NCBI GenBank assembly: GCA_029261715.1
Contig: JAJDAT010000031.1
Location: forward strand, 1-64,000
Source of the DNA: Nitrospinia bacterium
GTDB lineage: Bacteria > Nitrospinota > Nitrospinia > Nitrospinales > JAJDAT01
Length of the DNA: 64,000 nucleotides
Reading direction: 5' to 3'
The notes under the pieces are model-generated. The model was not told the DNA's origin. It worked only from the letters and a program-made list of their open reading frames with translations, and did not search any database. Both the position numbers and the translations under genes were made by a program. Shown in pieces: positions 28,467-36,923 of the stretch. The stretch's first letter is position 1. Every line of letters starts with the position of its first letter.

Positions 28467-28659
28467 AGTTTTCTTTCTGAATTCGAGTTTTTTTTGTCCC
28501 AAATGCTAGACGCGTTTGATATTTCTTACAAAAGGTTTTCCTGCTACAATAGAACCTAAAAAAATCTCCCATCATGCCATATTCGTTGGAAATAGAAGGT
28601 AGTAGGTATTTCTAATTTTTTTTAGGCAAATATTATAGAATCAATAACTTGTGACCAAT

Positions 28660-28896
28660 TTAAATATTTTCTCGGTATTGTCGCGCACAGCTTTCCCCAC
28701 AGAAAAATAAGTTTTTCTTGTCGGGCATTTCTTGATAAGTTCCCTCCTTTCTGGGAACGTAAACTTTGCACTGGGCGCATTCGACCATATCCATTGATCC
28801 CGAAGTTTCTTCCTCGGCATTCGGGTTCAAAAAATAAGAACGAACCAAGTAGTACACCAAACCAATGAGCAAAACAAAAATAATGAAACGGATCAT
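28660..28896 (-). CDS. PP0621-family small membrane protein
   Basis: About 78 residues. One N-terminal helix (MIRFIIFVLLIGLVYYLVRSY) is followed by an acidic linker and a zinc-ribbon-like C-terminal part with CAQC and CGESCARQYRENI, the layout of the PP0621/preprotein-translocase-associated family. Four cysteines probably bind a metal. The start at 28896 puts the helix at the very N terminus; the frame extends to 28932 with weaker support. It diverges from rpoH. Confidence 0.75.
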   Translation of the reverse strand: MIRFIIFVLLIGLVYYLVRSYFLNPNAEEETSGSMDMVECAQCKVYVPRKEGTYQEMPDKKNLFFCGESCARQYRENI

Positions 28897-28931
28897 GAAC
28901 GCTATTGTAATTTCCAGGTAATAGGAATTCA

Positions 28932-29957
28932 ATGAATTTTAAGTCACAGAGAAAAACCTCTGAGGAAAACATGATGGACGAGTCTACAGAATTTGAGATG
29001 GATGTCGATTCGGAGATGGAGATAGAACCCGAAGTTCTACCAGCCGAAGATAAAGATTTGTCTGAAAATTCGGAGCGTTTGCTCCCAGCTGTTCAAGGTA
29101 AACGCTCTGTTGAGCCGATAGATATTCTTAACGCTTACCTCAGCCAAGTGCGTAAATATCAGGTGTTGTCTGAAGAAGAAGAACGGGAATTGGCTGTTGA
29201 ATATCAAGAAACTGGCGATCCCACCGCTGTTTATAAATTAGTCACTTCTAATTTAAAAGTCGTTGTACAGGTTGCGATGAGATTTAAGAGGGAGTGGGAA
29301 AATATGATGGATTTGATTCAAGAAGGTAATGTTGGGCTCATGCACGCAATTAAAAACTTCGATCCCTTTAGAGGTGTCAGGTTACCCGCTTACGCTACAT
29401 GGTGGATCAAGGCTTATATGCTTAAATATATTTTGGATAATTGGCGATTAGTTCGGGTGGGCACAACAAATGCTCGCAGAAAATTACTTTATAACCTGAC
29501 CAAGGAGAAAGAAAAACTAGAAAGAGAAGGATATGCGCCAACAACCAAACTTTTAGCAGAGCGATTTAACGTTAACGAACGCGATGTAATAGATGTCGAA
29601 ACTAGTTTGGGCGCCGCCGATATGTCTATGGACACGCCTACTAACGACGAAAGCTCTTTAACGCCTGCCCAATATTTAACCGAAGGATCGCATCCTGAAG
29701 TTGAAGTGGAAAAAAACCAATTTTTTGACTTACTCCGGGAAAAAGTTGCAACGTTTTCGGAAACTGTCAAACCGATGGAAAAATCCATCATTGAAAATAG
29801 GGTTTTGTCTGATAATCCCAAATCGCTTCAAGAAATTGGAGACGCCCACAAAGTTACTCGCGAAGCTGTGCGGCAAGCTGAACAACGATTATTAAAAAAA
29901 CTAAGGGCTTTTTTAGCCGAACATATGCCAGAAGCGGCCGACAAATTCACGCTTTGA
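28932..29957 (+). CDS. rpoH: RNA polymerase sigma-32-type factor
   Basis: Protein of 341 residues, longer than typical RpoH because of an acidic N-terminal extension (about 1-55). Region 2 includes VTSNLKVVVQVAMRFKREWENMMDLIQEGNVGLMHAIKNFDPFRGVRLPAYATWWIKAYM, and region 4 has a helix-turn-helix in SLQEIGDAHKVTREAVRQAEQRLLKKLR. The spacing and the WENMMDLIQEGN variant match RpoH rather than RpoD, and no region 1.1 is seen. It would direct transcription of stress or heat-shock genes. Start: ATG 28932; an internal Met pair at about residue 14 is an alternative. fumC follows after 30 bases. Confidence 0.85.
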   Translation: MNFKSQRKTSEENMMDESTEFEMDVDSEMEIEPEVLPAEDKDLSENSERLLPAVQGKRSVEPIDILNAYLSQVRKYQVLSEEEERELAVEYQETGDPTAVYKLVTSNLKVVVQVAMRFKREWENMMDLIQEGNVGLMHAIKNFDPFRGVRLPAYATWWIKAYMLKYILDNWRLVRVGTTNARRKLLYNLTKEKEKLEREGYAPTTKLLAERFNVNERDVIDVETSLGAADMSMDTPTNDESSLTPAQYLTEGSHPEVEVEKNQFFDLLREKVATFSETVKPMEKSIIENRVLSDNPKSLQEIGDAHKVTREAVRQAEQRLLKKLRAFLAEHMPEAADKFTL

Positions 29958-29987
29958 TTTTTTAAAAAATAAAAAGGAGAAAGAAAC

Positions 29988-31388
29988 ATGGACTACCGCG
30001 TAGAAACGGACAGCATGGGAGAAATTCAAGTGCCTGCCGACCGTTATTACGGCGCTCAAACCGCTCGTTCTTTGATTCATTTTGATATTGGAATTGAAAC
30101 CATGCCAAGAGAGATTATTCGAGGGATGGGTATTCTCAAAAAAGCGTCTGCAATTGTAAATTGTGATTTAGGTCTTTTAGATGAGGGTGTAAAGGATTTA
30201 ATTTCTCAGTCCGCAGATGAAGTGATTGAAGGAAAGCTGGACGAGCATTTTCCTTTACGTGTTTGGCAAACTGGTAGCGGTACTCAATCGAACATGAATT
30301 CAAACGAAGTAATAGCAAATAGAGGAATTGAGATCGCTGGCGGCAAAATGGGAAGTAAAGATCCCGTTCATCCTAATGACGACGTCAATAAAGGCCAATC
30401 CTCAAACGACACTTTTCCTACCGCTATGCATATCGCGGCAGTTGAACAGATTGAAGATCATTTAATTCCCGCAGTGACCGGTCTTCGAGATACGCTTGGG
30501 GAAAAAGCGAAAGAATTTAATGAAATTATTAAAATTGGTCGTACTCATTTGATGGATGCAACCCCTTTAACTCTTGGGCAAGAGTTTAGCGGTTATAAAA
30601 CTCAACTGGATTACGCCTTAGATAGAATTCAAGGATGTTTGCCAAGGTTAAGACAAATTGCCCTTGGCGGTACCGCTGTCGGAACTGGGTTGAATTCGCA
30701 CCCGGATTTTCCAGAAAAAGTAGCCGCAGAAATTTCAAAAATCTCTGGGCATGATTTTGTTACGGCTCCAAATAAGTTTGAAGCGCTGGCAGCTCATGAT
30801 GCAATTGTGGAAGCTAGCGGAGTGATGAAGACAATCGCTTGTTCTTTGATGAAAATAGCTAACGATATCCGTTGGCTAGGGTCCGGACCTCGTTGTGGCA
30901 TTGGAGAATTGGTTTTGCCCGCTAATGAGCCAGGGAGTTCTATTATGCCTGGTAAAGTAAACCCTACACAATCCGAGGCAATGACCATGGTAGCGGCTCA
31001 AGTTATGGGCAATGACGCAGCGGTAAATGTTGGGGGAGCTTCTGGAAACTTTGAGCTAAACGTTTTTAAACCGGTAATGATTTATAATTTGTTGCAATCG
31101 GTTCGACTGATTGCCGATTCTTGTCGATCTTTTAACGACCATTGCGCAAAGGGTATCGAGCCCAGCCCAAAATCAATTGCGGATCATTTAAAAAATTCTT
31201 TGATGTTAGTTACTGCGCTGAATCCGCATATTGGATATGATAACGCGGCAAAAGTGGCGAAAAAAGCCTATGTTGACGATAGCACTTTAAAAGAGGCCGC
31301 AGTGGCTTTGAATTTGTTGACTGCAGAAGAATTTGATGAAAAAGTTCGACCGGAAAAAATGACAGGACCATCAAAACCAAAAAGTTAA
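29988..31388 (+). CDS. fumC: class II fumarate hydratase
   Basis: Protein of 466 residues. The superfamily signature [15 protein letters not shown] is present, along with [11 protein letters not shown] and [14 protein letters not shown], which form the active site with the catalytic Ser in the signature loop. It interconverts fumarate and malate without an iron-sulfur cluster. A strong AAAAAGGAG precedes the ATG. It lies 30 bases after rpoH in the same direction, so co-expression is likely. Confidence 0.95.
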   Translation: MDYRVETDSMGEIQVPADRYYGAQTARSLIHFDIGIETMPREIIRGMGILKKASAIVNCDLGLLDEGVKDLISQSADEVIEGKLDEHFPLRVWQTGSGTQSNMNSNEVIANRGIEIAGGKMGSKDPVHPNDDVNKGQSSNDTFPTAMHIAAVEQIEDHLIPAVTGLRDTLGEKAKEFNEIIKIGRTHLMDATPLTLGQEFSGYKTQLDYALDRIQGCLPRLRQIALGGTAVGTGLNSHPDFPEKVAAEISKISGHDFVTAPNKFEALAAHDAIVEASGVMKTIACSLMKIANDIRWLGSGPRCGIGELVLPANEPGSSIMPGKVNPTQSEAMTMVAAQVMGNDAAVNVGGASGNFELNVFKPVMIYNLLQSVRLIADSCRSFNDHCAKGIEPSPKSIADHLKNSLMLVTALNPHIGYDNAAKVAKKAYVDDSTLKEAAVALNLLTAEEFDEKVRPEKMTGPSKPKS

Positions 31389-31468
31389 GTTATTTTTTTA
31401 TAAAGTTAAATCAATCTTAAATTTAAGTATTTTAAATATAAACACTAAATTAAATAGGGTAATAAGAG

Positions 31469-33136
31469 CTAACTGGAAGTTTCTTCGAATTTATATTCAT
31501 GAAAAATGACACTGGGGTTGTTTTTTTGTATTTCTTCGAATTTAGAAAAATTTTTCTTTGCCAGATATAGCTTCCCTAATGCTCTTATTGCCGTTTTAGA
31601 TGGTTTTTTATTTAAAATTTCTTTTTCAAGAGAATTGAAAAAACTCTTATAAATGAAAAAATAAGATAGATTATCAAAAATATATTTTTCTAGTTCAAAT
31701 TTTACAATAGGCAAGCTTGGTTCGGCTGAGGTAAAAACGGTATTTTCAAAAACCTTTGGATCTCTAAAAAAATCCTCTTGTTCAATTTCTAATCTTTGAA
31801 AAGATCCCTCGATTAAATACCTAAGCGAAAATATTTTGTTGGTTGCCTCGATTTTTTCTCTATTTTTTAGGGTTCCTCCACTAACGAAATTTTTCCCATC
31901 CTTAAACTTATTTTGAGCAAAATAAGTATTAGAATCATTTTCTTTATGAAAAATTATTTCACTTTCTTTAAAGCCGCCTTTTTCATTTAGTATGATTTTA
32001 TAAGTTGTCGATTTTTTATTTTCAAGGACTGTGTCTAGAAAATGTAAATTTCCGTCCTTTTTTTTGATTTCCAGTTTTTCATTCCCTGATATAAATTTTA
32101 TAGTTTCGTTATCTTCTAACTTATTGAAATTTTGATCGGTCTTTTTGACCAGTTGTTTTTGATTTAAGAGTTCGTTTAGATCGAAGGCTGCGCTAAATTT
32201 TGAAAGATATCTATATTCTTTTAGTGATTTAAGCCTTTTAAATAAGGATTGAGCTGCAATTTCGGTCCCAGCTTCATTAAAGTGAGGATCTGTTATTGAG
32301 ACCCTTACCGAAGAAGCGTTTAATCCTTTGAAACCTTCAAAATATAAATCCAGACATTCAATTTCTCTTTTCTTGCAATACGCCTTAATTTTCATATGAG
32401 CTTTCTTTAGAGGATAGTCATCTCCAAGTTTGTTCAATAAAGGAAGCGTGGTTAGCATGAAATGAATATTTTTTATTTGTGCAAATTTAAGAATAGTGTC
32501 TAGATAAATTTCTTCCATAAACCATCCGAGGGATTCAAAACGTTTATTAACGCAGTCTGCATATTCTGGTCTATGTTCAAGTTTATCGAATAGACGATTT
32601 AGGCGAGGTTCAATCAATTTGTAAATTTTTGAATTATTTCTAAACCAGTTAATGATTTTTGAGTCCGGAAAAAACTTGATATCACTGTCATAACATTTAG
32701 TGGAAGAGGGGGCAGGAACATCGTCGTGATTAAAGCCGAGAAGAATTAGATCGGGATTATATTTTATACCTTTTCCAAACAGTTCATAGAGTTGAGTATC
32801 AGTATTCCAGCCTTGACCGGCCAAAGTGATGATTTCAAACTTTGGTTGATCCAAGCCTAGGTTCATTTTAGTTTCTAACTTTTTATGCCACGTATGTTGG
32901 ACATCTTTTATTCCCAGGCCGAGAGTTTGAGAATCCCCCAAGACTAAAATGCGAAAAATATTTTCTGGTTTTTTATATGAATATTCCCTATCGCGAGAAC
33001 TATGAGGATTAAGAGGGATGCTATCTTTCCAGAAATAAACTTCTAATAATTCAAAAATAAAAAGAACTAGGAAAAACGAAGCTACAAACTTAAAAAAGTT
33101 CGCTATTGTTGAAAGTAGGAGTCTTCTAGGAACCAA
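31469..33136 (-). CDS. membrane-anchored SGNH/GDSL hydrolase-like protein
   Basis: Protein of 555 residues. After an N-terminal helix (about 10-28) comes an SGNH hydrolase fold: LVLGDSQTLGLGIKD (block I, nucleophile Ser in GDS), GFNHDD (block III position), and DPHFNEAGTEIAA with the catalytic Asp-x-x-His. The last 250 residues have no recognised domain and resemble beta-rich then helical sequence. Relatives remove or add O-acetyl groups on polysaccharides. The start is TTG at 33136 with AGGA about ten bases upstream. It lies just outside the integrated element. Confidence 0.75.
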   Translation of the reverse strand: MVPRRLLLSTIANFFKFVASFFLVLFIFELLEVYFWKDSIPLNPHSSRDREYSYKKPENIFRILVLGDSQTLGLGIKDVQHTWHKKLETKMNLGLDQPKFEIITLAGQGWNTDTQLYELFGKGIKYNPDLILLGFNHDDVPAPSSTKCYDSDIKFFPDSKIINWFRNNSKIYKLIEPRLNRLFDKLEHRPEYADCVNKRFESLGWFMEEIYLDTILKFAQIKNIHFMLTTLPLLNKLGDDYPLKKAHMKIKAYCKKREIECLDLYFEGFKGLNASSVRVSITDPHFNEAGTEIAAQSLFKRLKSLKEYRYLSKFSAAFDLNELLNQKQLVKKTDQNFNKLEDNETIKFISGNEKLEIKKKDGNLHFLDTVLENKKSTTYKIILNEKGGFKESEIIFHKENDSNTYFAQNKFKDGKNFVSGGTLKNREKIEATNKIFSLRYLIEGSFQRLEIEQEDFFRDPKVFENTVFTSAEPSLPIVKFELEKYIFDNLSYFFIYKSFFNSLEKEILNKKPSKTAIRALGKLYLAKKNFSKFEEIQKNNPSVIFHEYKFEETSS

Positions 33137-33542
33137 AATATAAATTTCCTATTAATTTCAAAACTTTGATGATTCTCATGTTTTTTATGATGTTTTCCAA
33201 ATACTAGATGCCGCCTCTATAATTTTTATCTTAATATTACTTTAAAACTGAACATTTTTCTTATATGTTAAATCTGTTACAAGCCATAGTTGCTGGAGAC
33301 GGTTAATTACAAAAAAATAATGTTAAATGGATGGTAGTTCGTTTTTGAAATTAGAAGCCTTGAAACTCGAATTTTTAATTGTCCAAGATAATTAAAGGTC
33401 GAAAAAATATTAATTTGTTGTACAATGCCTGGCTTGATAATTTGAGCGCTGCTAAGTCCACTAGCTATAGTATTTTTGAGGGATAATTTTTTGGTATCAG
33501 TATTCCCAAAATTTACTTTTTTATAAGTTTTAGAGAAAGTTT
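33137..33542. other. intergenic region upstream of tRNA-Leu
   Basis: About 400 AT-rich chromosomal bases between the SGNH gene and tRNA-Leu. No independent gene is seen. The minus strand of 33307-33542 is open, but only as the accidental continuation of the recombinase frame from the element. A tRNA promoter must lie here; several TATAAT-like hexamers exist and none stands out. Confidence 0.5.
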
Positions 33543-35154
33543 GCCGAAGTGGTGAAACTGGTAGACGCGCTGGACTCAAAATCCAGTGAGGGCAACCTCG
33601 TGTCGGTTCGACTCCGACCTTCGGCACCAATTCGGACTCACCCCCCTTCAGGTCCTCTAGAAGCCTGAAGGGGAGCGAGTTTGCAGCGGTTCGAAACCCA
33701 CCGTTTCGGTAGTAAGGTAATTTGGTGCAAAACACCAACCGCAGCACAATTCTTTTGTCCTCTAGTCTGTCGGAAGCCCATAATTTACAAGGGTTTGCGA
33801 GGAATCCAAAAGCGGTTCGAAAAGTTTCACCAAAGTCTTTGAGTGGACGACCACAATTTTCGATTTTTTCCTTCAATCCGGTCTTTTCCTCTTCCAGTTT
33901 TTTGATCTGATTTTCATAGGTCTTAAGCAAAACCGGACTATCAGCCTCAACAATCCGTTCTAAAAACTGTACAATTTTGTGCTCAGTTTTAGAGATTTCA
34001 GCTTTCAAAGACCGTCCCTGCAATTTTGATTTTTGCAACTGATCTTCCCAGAACGCTTTAAGCAACTCAAATGCCATAGAAAACAGTTTTTGTGAAGGGG
34101 AGAGGTTTTCCAACAATTCCTGAAATTCTCCCTCTATTTGCTCTTTGCGGACGGATTTCCGGTAATCCGGGCACTCTTTACTTCTGCAAAGATAGTAAGG
34201 GTATCTTTCCTTACGCCCTTTGGACCAGCACGCTGTCATGGGATGATCGCAATTACCGCAGGTCACAAAGCCCCGGAGCGGAAAATCCGCATTAATATCC
34301 TTTCTCACAGGAGCGCGGGCCTGTTCCTTATCGCGGTTCTGGACTTTTTGCCAGGTTTCGAAGCTGATAAGAGGTTCGTGCTTTCCGGGTTGCAGACGAA
34401 TATTCCATTTGGGAACGTCAATATATCCAGCATAAAGGACCCGGTCCAGGATTTCCCTGATCCGCTCGAACTGAACCTCGCCTTTTCTGTCTTTGGGATA
34501 TATGGAGCAGTTTTCTAAAAACCGTTTGATCTCGCTATGCGTTTCGAAACGGCCCGAAGCATAGCCTTCAAAAACCTCCTGAATAACGGAGGCCATAGGT
34601 TCGTCACGAACAAGCACTTTTCCGGAATGACCGGAAACGCCTTTTTCGTAGCGATAGCCCGGAGGTGCATTAAAGGGCCAATAACCGTTCAATATCCGGC
34701 CCCGCATGCGGTTTTTTGTTTGCTCTGCGTTTTTTTGACGATGATGTTGCGCCACGCTGGCGAGAAGATTTTCTACCAATTGGCTGTCGGAATCCTCGCC
34801 GAATTCGATAGAAGGCGATTCCAGCTTTCCGCCTGTTTCGCCGATGGCCAGCCGGAGGTCGACATGGGCTTTCATACCCCGCGCCAGACGGCTGATATCG
34901 TCGATAATAACAGCGTATTCCCCCTCTTTACTTTTTCTAAGAAAAGAGAGCATATCCTGCATGCCGGGGCGGTCGATCAAAGAGCCGGATACGCCTTTAT
35001 CCTGGAAAACCTGGATGATATTGTAGCCCTTGTTTTCGGCGAACTGACGGCAACGTACCTCTTGAGAGCCGAGGCCGTCTCCTTCTTCCACCTGCGTAAC
35101 GCTGGAAACGCGGCAGTAAATGACAGCTTTTTGGTTTATGGCATCATCGGGCAT
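33307..35154 (-). CDS. large serine recombinase (integrase) with host-derived C-terminal tail
   Basis: Order of domains: an N-terminal resolvase domain with the catalytic Ser in YCRVSS and Arg in DDISRLARG; a recombinase domain (about 170-290); a zinc ribbon with CGNC and CRSKEC (about 300-340); a coiled coil (about 370-430); and a family-typical end FRTAANSLPFRLL. Residues from about 510 (VPKVGVEPTRGCPHW...) are the antisense translation of tRNA-Leu and upstream chromosome, reaching 615. Joined to the other element end, the frame would instead end after 33 different codons at 61043 (542 residues). The start follows AAAGGAAG. It integrates and, with a directionality factor, excises the element. 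Confidence 0.9.
   Translation of the reverse strand: MPDDAINQKAVIYCRVSSVTQVEEGDGLGSQEVRCRQFAENKGYNIIQVFQDKGVSGSLIDRPGMQDMLSFLRKSKEGEYAVIIDDISRLARGMKAHVDLRLAIGETGGKLESPSIEFGEDSDSQLVENLLASVAQHHRQKNAEQTKNRMRGRILNGYWPFNAPPGYRYEKGVSGHSGKVLVRDEPMASVIQEVFEGYASGRFETHSEIKRFLENCSIYPKDRKGEVQFERIREILDRVLYAGYIDVPKWNIRLQPGKHEPLISFETWQKVQNRDKEQARAPVRKDINADFPLRGFVTCGNCDHPMTACWSKGRKERYPYYLCRSKECPDYRKSVRKEQIEGEFQELLENLSPSQKLFSMAFELLKAFWEDQLQKSKLQGRSLKAEISKTEHKIVQFLERIVEADSPVLLKTYENQIKKLEEEKTGLKEKIENCGRPLKDFGETFRTAFGFLANPCKLWASDRLEDKRIVLRLVFCTKLPYYRNGGFRTAANSLPFRLLEDLKGGESELVPKVGVEPTRGCPHWILSPARLPVSPLRQTFSKTYKKVNFGNTDTKKLSLKNTIASGLSSAQIIKPGIVQQINIFSTFNYLGQLKIRVSRLLISKTNYHPFNIIFL
33543..33629 (+). tRNA. tRNA-Leu (anticodon CAA)
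   Basis: Folds as a class II tRNA. The acceptor stem is GCCGAAG/CTTCGGC, and the anticodon arm CTGGA-CTCAAAA-TCCAG gives anticodon CAA. A long variable arm (TGAGGGCAACCTCGTG) is followed by the T-arm GTCGG-TTCGACT-CCGAC, discriminator A and an encoded CCA. The last bases lie at the left junction of the integrated element, so part of the CCA end may be supplied by the element. Confidence 0.97.
33624..33627. other. attL core (proposed)
   Basis: GCAC at the tRNA 3' end, shared with 61141-61144. Upstream of it the tRNA sequence CGACCTTCGGCAC matches the right-end CGCCTATCCGCAC at 9 of 13 positions, as expected for related attB and attP half-sites. Joining the ends here restores a longer native recombinase frame. 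The exact crossover dinucleotide is unproven. Confidence 0.55.
33643..33673. repeat. 10-bp perfect inverted repeat beside the attachment site
   Basis: CCCCTTCAGG (33643-33652) and CCTGAAGGGG (33664-33673) with an 11-base spacer, sixteen bases inside the proposed left end and within the 3' coding part of the recombinase. No T-tract follows, so it is not a typical terminator. It could be part of the attP recognition region or an mRNA hairpin in the recombinase transcript. Confidence 0.6.
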
Positions 35155-35169
35155 GGTTCTTCCTTTCTG

Positions 35170-35448
35170 TTACTTACCTGGCGTTTTACGCGCCTTCTTT
35201 TTACCCGCCGTTTGCGAACTAAACTTTTTTGTTAGTTTGTTATTTTTCGAGTCTATAGTTTTGTCCGGACTCTGTAAATTCTTCTTTGAAGCTTCTTTGA
35301 GGCTGAGTTGCACCGGATCGATTCCAAAAGCCTGATCAACAAAGCTCTGCATGATAGCAGCAAGATCGTGAAGAAATTCGATCTTTTGTTCTTCCGTCAT
35401 ATCGTACTCATCCATGTATTTTCGGTATTTTTCTATGTCTATACTCAT
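35170..35448 (-). CDS. small acidic/basic protein of the integration module
   Basis: Protein of 92 residues. It has a helical acidic N-terminal half (MSIDIEKYRKYMDEYDMTEEQKIEFLHDLAAIMQSFVDQAFGIDP) and a Lys-rich C terminus. It ends 15 bases before the recombinase start and is preceded by AAGGA, so it is cotranscribed with the integrase. The position and size would suit a recombination accessory or directionality factor, but no helix-turn-helix is obvious; the function is open. Confidence 0.7.
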   Translation of the reverse strand: MSIDIEKYRKYMDEYDMTEEQKIEFLHDLAAIMQSFVDQAFGIDPVQLSLKEASKKNLQSPDKTIDSKNNKLTKKFSSQTAGKKKARKTPGK

Positions 35449-35551
35449 AATATGTTCCTTATCGCTGCATGAATAGGCTGGCGTGTTTGTTGTTAAGAAT
35501 ATTTCCTGATTTGTATCACGCGGCTGCTTGTAATTCGGGAAACAGCGGACA

Positions 35552-35576
35552 TAAAAAAACCGGCTGGGGGCCGGTT
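35552..35576 (-). terminator. Rho-independent terminator, leftward
   Basis: On the minus strand, ACCGGC / GCCGGT pairs around a CCCCA-type loop and is followed by seven T (complement of 35552-35558). It closes the resolvase transcript and separates it from the integrase pair. Confidence 0.85.
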
Positions 35577-35578
35577 GA

Positions 35579-35680
35579 TTAGGAAAACAACTGAAAGAGT
35601 TTTCCGTAATAGATTATGGTCTGCGCAATGGTAGGAATTTGATCCCAACCTACATGATTAATTTCAACATGGCGAGTCAT
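35579..35680 (-). CDS. possible 33-residue peptide downstream of the resolvase
   Basis: ATG at 35680 opens 33 codons (MTRHVEINHVGWDQIPTIAQ and on to KLFQLFS) beginning 11 bases after the resolvase stop and ending just before the terminator stem. It fills the space between the two exactly, and its composition is protein-like. No strong ribosome binding site is seen; translation could be coupled to the resolvase. No relative recognised. Confidence 0.4.
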   Translation of the reverse strand: MTRHVEINHVGWDQIPTIAQTIIYYGKLFQLFS

Positions 35681-35691
35681 TTTTTATTTTT

Positions 35692-36255
35692 TTAAACTTC
35701 CAGTCCTATCCGCTTAAAGGCTTTGGGAAGGGTGTCGCGGCAACATCCCAATTCCAATGCTAAAGTTTCGATGGTTGCTTTGCCTGTCGTTACTTTGGCA
35801 TGAGCCTTCCGCAAATCTTTATCGTCGAACAGAGGGGGTCTTCCCAAACGCTTCCCGCGCCGCCTTGCGGCTTCCATGCCTTCTTTGGTGCGCTTGCTTA
35901 AGTAACGCCTTTCCAGTTGTCCCTGCGCGGCCATGATCGTATAAACATATTCGCCTTCCGGCGTAGAGGTGTCCAGATGCATGGTCACGATTTGGAACTC
36001 CACGCCGCGTTTCCGCAATTTATTGGCTTCCAGTAAGGCATCAATCGTGGAGCGGAAAGCACGGTCTAAATCCCAGACGACAAGAGTATCGCCGGGTTTT
36101 AATTTCCGGATGACTTTTTTAAACACTGGGCGCTTTTTAGCCGTGGCGGAGAGTTTTTCAATATGGATTTCATCACAGATATTTTTTAAACCGTCAATTT
36201 GGCGGTCAGGTTTTTGCTCGTTTGTGGAAACGCGTAAATAGCCGATTTTTTTCAT
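35692..36255 (-). CDS. resolvase/invertase-type serine recombinase
   Basis: Protein of 187 residues. The catalytic domain has YLRVSTNEQ with the active Ser, then VWDLDRAFRSTIDAL and the long E-helix (TIMAAQGQLERRYLSKRTKEGMEAARRRGKRLGRPP). A short C-terminal helix-turn-helix region follows (TIETLALELGCCRDTLPKAFKRIG). This is the Tn3-resolvase/Hin family size and order. It may resolve multimers of the circular element or invert a segment. It has an excellent ribosome binding site, GGGGAGG. No clear paired res or inversion sites were found in the 197-base upstream region. Confidence 0.9.
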   Translation of the reverse strand: MKKIGYLRVSTNEQKPDRQIDGLKNICDEIHIEKLSATAKKRPVFKKVIRKLKPGDTLVVWDLDRAFRSTIDALLEANKLRKRGVEFQIVTMHLDTSTPEGEYVYTIMAAQGQLERRYLSKRTKEGMEAARRRGKRLGRPPLFDDKDLRKAHAKVTTGKATIETLALELGCCRDTLPKAFKRIGLEV

Positions 36256-36452
36256 AGAAATTTCCTCCCCTTGCTAACGAAAAACCAGAGATTTTTTTCA
36301 GAAAAATGGAACCTCTTTTCGAAGTTCCAAAATAGCAAAAATTTAGGTCCTCGGAAATCTCTAAAATATTAAAAACATGAGATTTTATAGAATCGGCCTG
36401 TTTATTATGGTAATAATAGCATAAAGGTTCCCTTTTTCTGAAAGGGGCTTTT

Positions 36453-36923
36453 ATGCGTTCTATCCCGCTTCATTACTGGCTTTCCCGCGTTTTTCTAATC
36501 GTCTTTTTAACTCTGTTCTCCTTTCACTTTTCCGATCTCAAGGCCGCAGAAAAAAACGACGAAACAACAAAAATTTCAAAGATTTTACCCTCTCAAAAGA
36601 AAGAAGCTTGGCAGAAAGCGGGATTATTTTCAGAAAGTCATCCCGTTATTGTTTTTGCGGTATATGGCAAAACTCCTAAATTTACGACCCTGCAAGTCGC
36701 AGAAAAAATCAAAGGCTTATTTAAGAAGGTCAATAACCTTAATTCAGAATATTTTCTAGGAAAAGAAGAGCGAATGGGTGTCAGTGTTTCATTTTTTATC
36801 AAAGGGGTTGCCTATGGACCAGTACCCGTAAGTAATGCTGTGCCTCTTATGCGTCAGGTAGCGGATCATTACCCGCAAGCCTGGCCGAATCAGGTAGCGG
36901 GTAATACACCTCCTCCTTCTTAA
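36453..36923 (+). CDS. secreted element-encoded protein, unknown function
   Basis: Protein of 156 residues with a signal peptide (RVFLIVFLTLFSFHFSDLKAAEKN, cleavage near DLKAA). The mature part has an alpha/beta look around VIVFAVYGKTPKFTTLQVAEKIKGLF and ends in a proline-rich tail. AAAGGGG lies five bases before the ATG. Its stop abuts, tail to tail with zero gap, that of the next gene on the other strand. No family recognised; a periplasmic component related to mobilisation is possible. Confidence 0.75.
   Translation: MRSIPLHYWLSRVFLIVFLTLFSFHFSDLKAAEKNDETTKISKILPSQKKEAWQKAGLFSESHPVIVFAVYGKTPKFTTLQVAEKIKGLFKKVNNLNSEYFLGKEERMGVSVSFFIKGVAYGPVPVSNAVPLMRQVADHYPQAWPNQVAGNTPPPS

Noticed and set aside
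33307-33620. Recombinase tail residues 510-615 as a genuine protein domain
   Set aside because: They are the antisense of tRNA-Leu and its upstream chromosome, so the sequence is determined by the tRNA, not by protein selection.
33681-33705. A T-arm-like GGTTCGAAACC suggesting a second tRNA or duplicated tRNA end
   Set aside because: No matching acceptor or anticodon arms; it is coding sequence for the recombinase segment FRTAANSLPF.
34537-35235. Long plus-strand open frame opposite the recombinase
   Set aside because: Shadow of the conserved minus-strand recombinase, which has recognisable domains and a good ribosome binding site.
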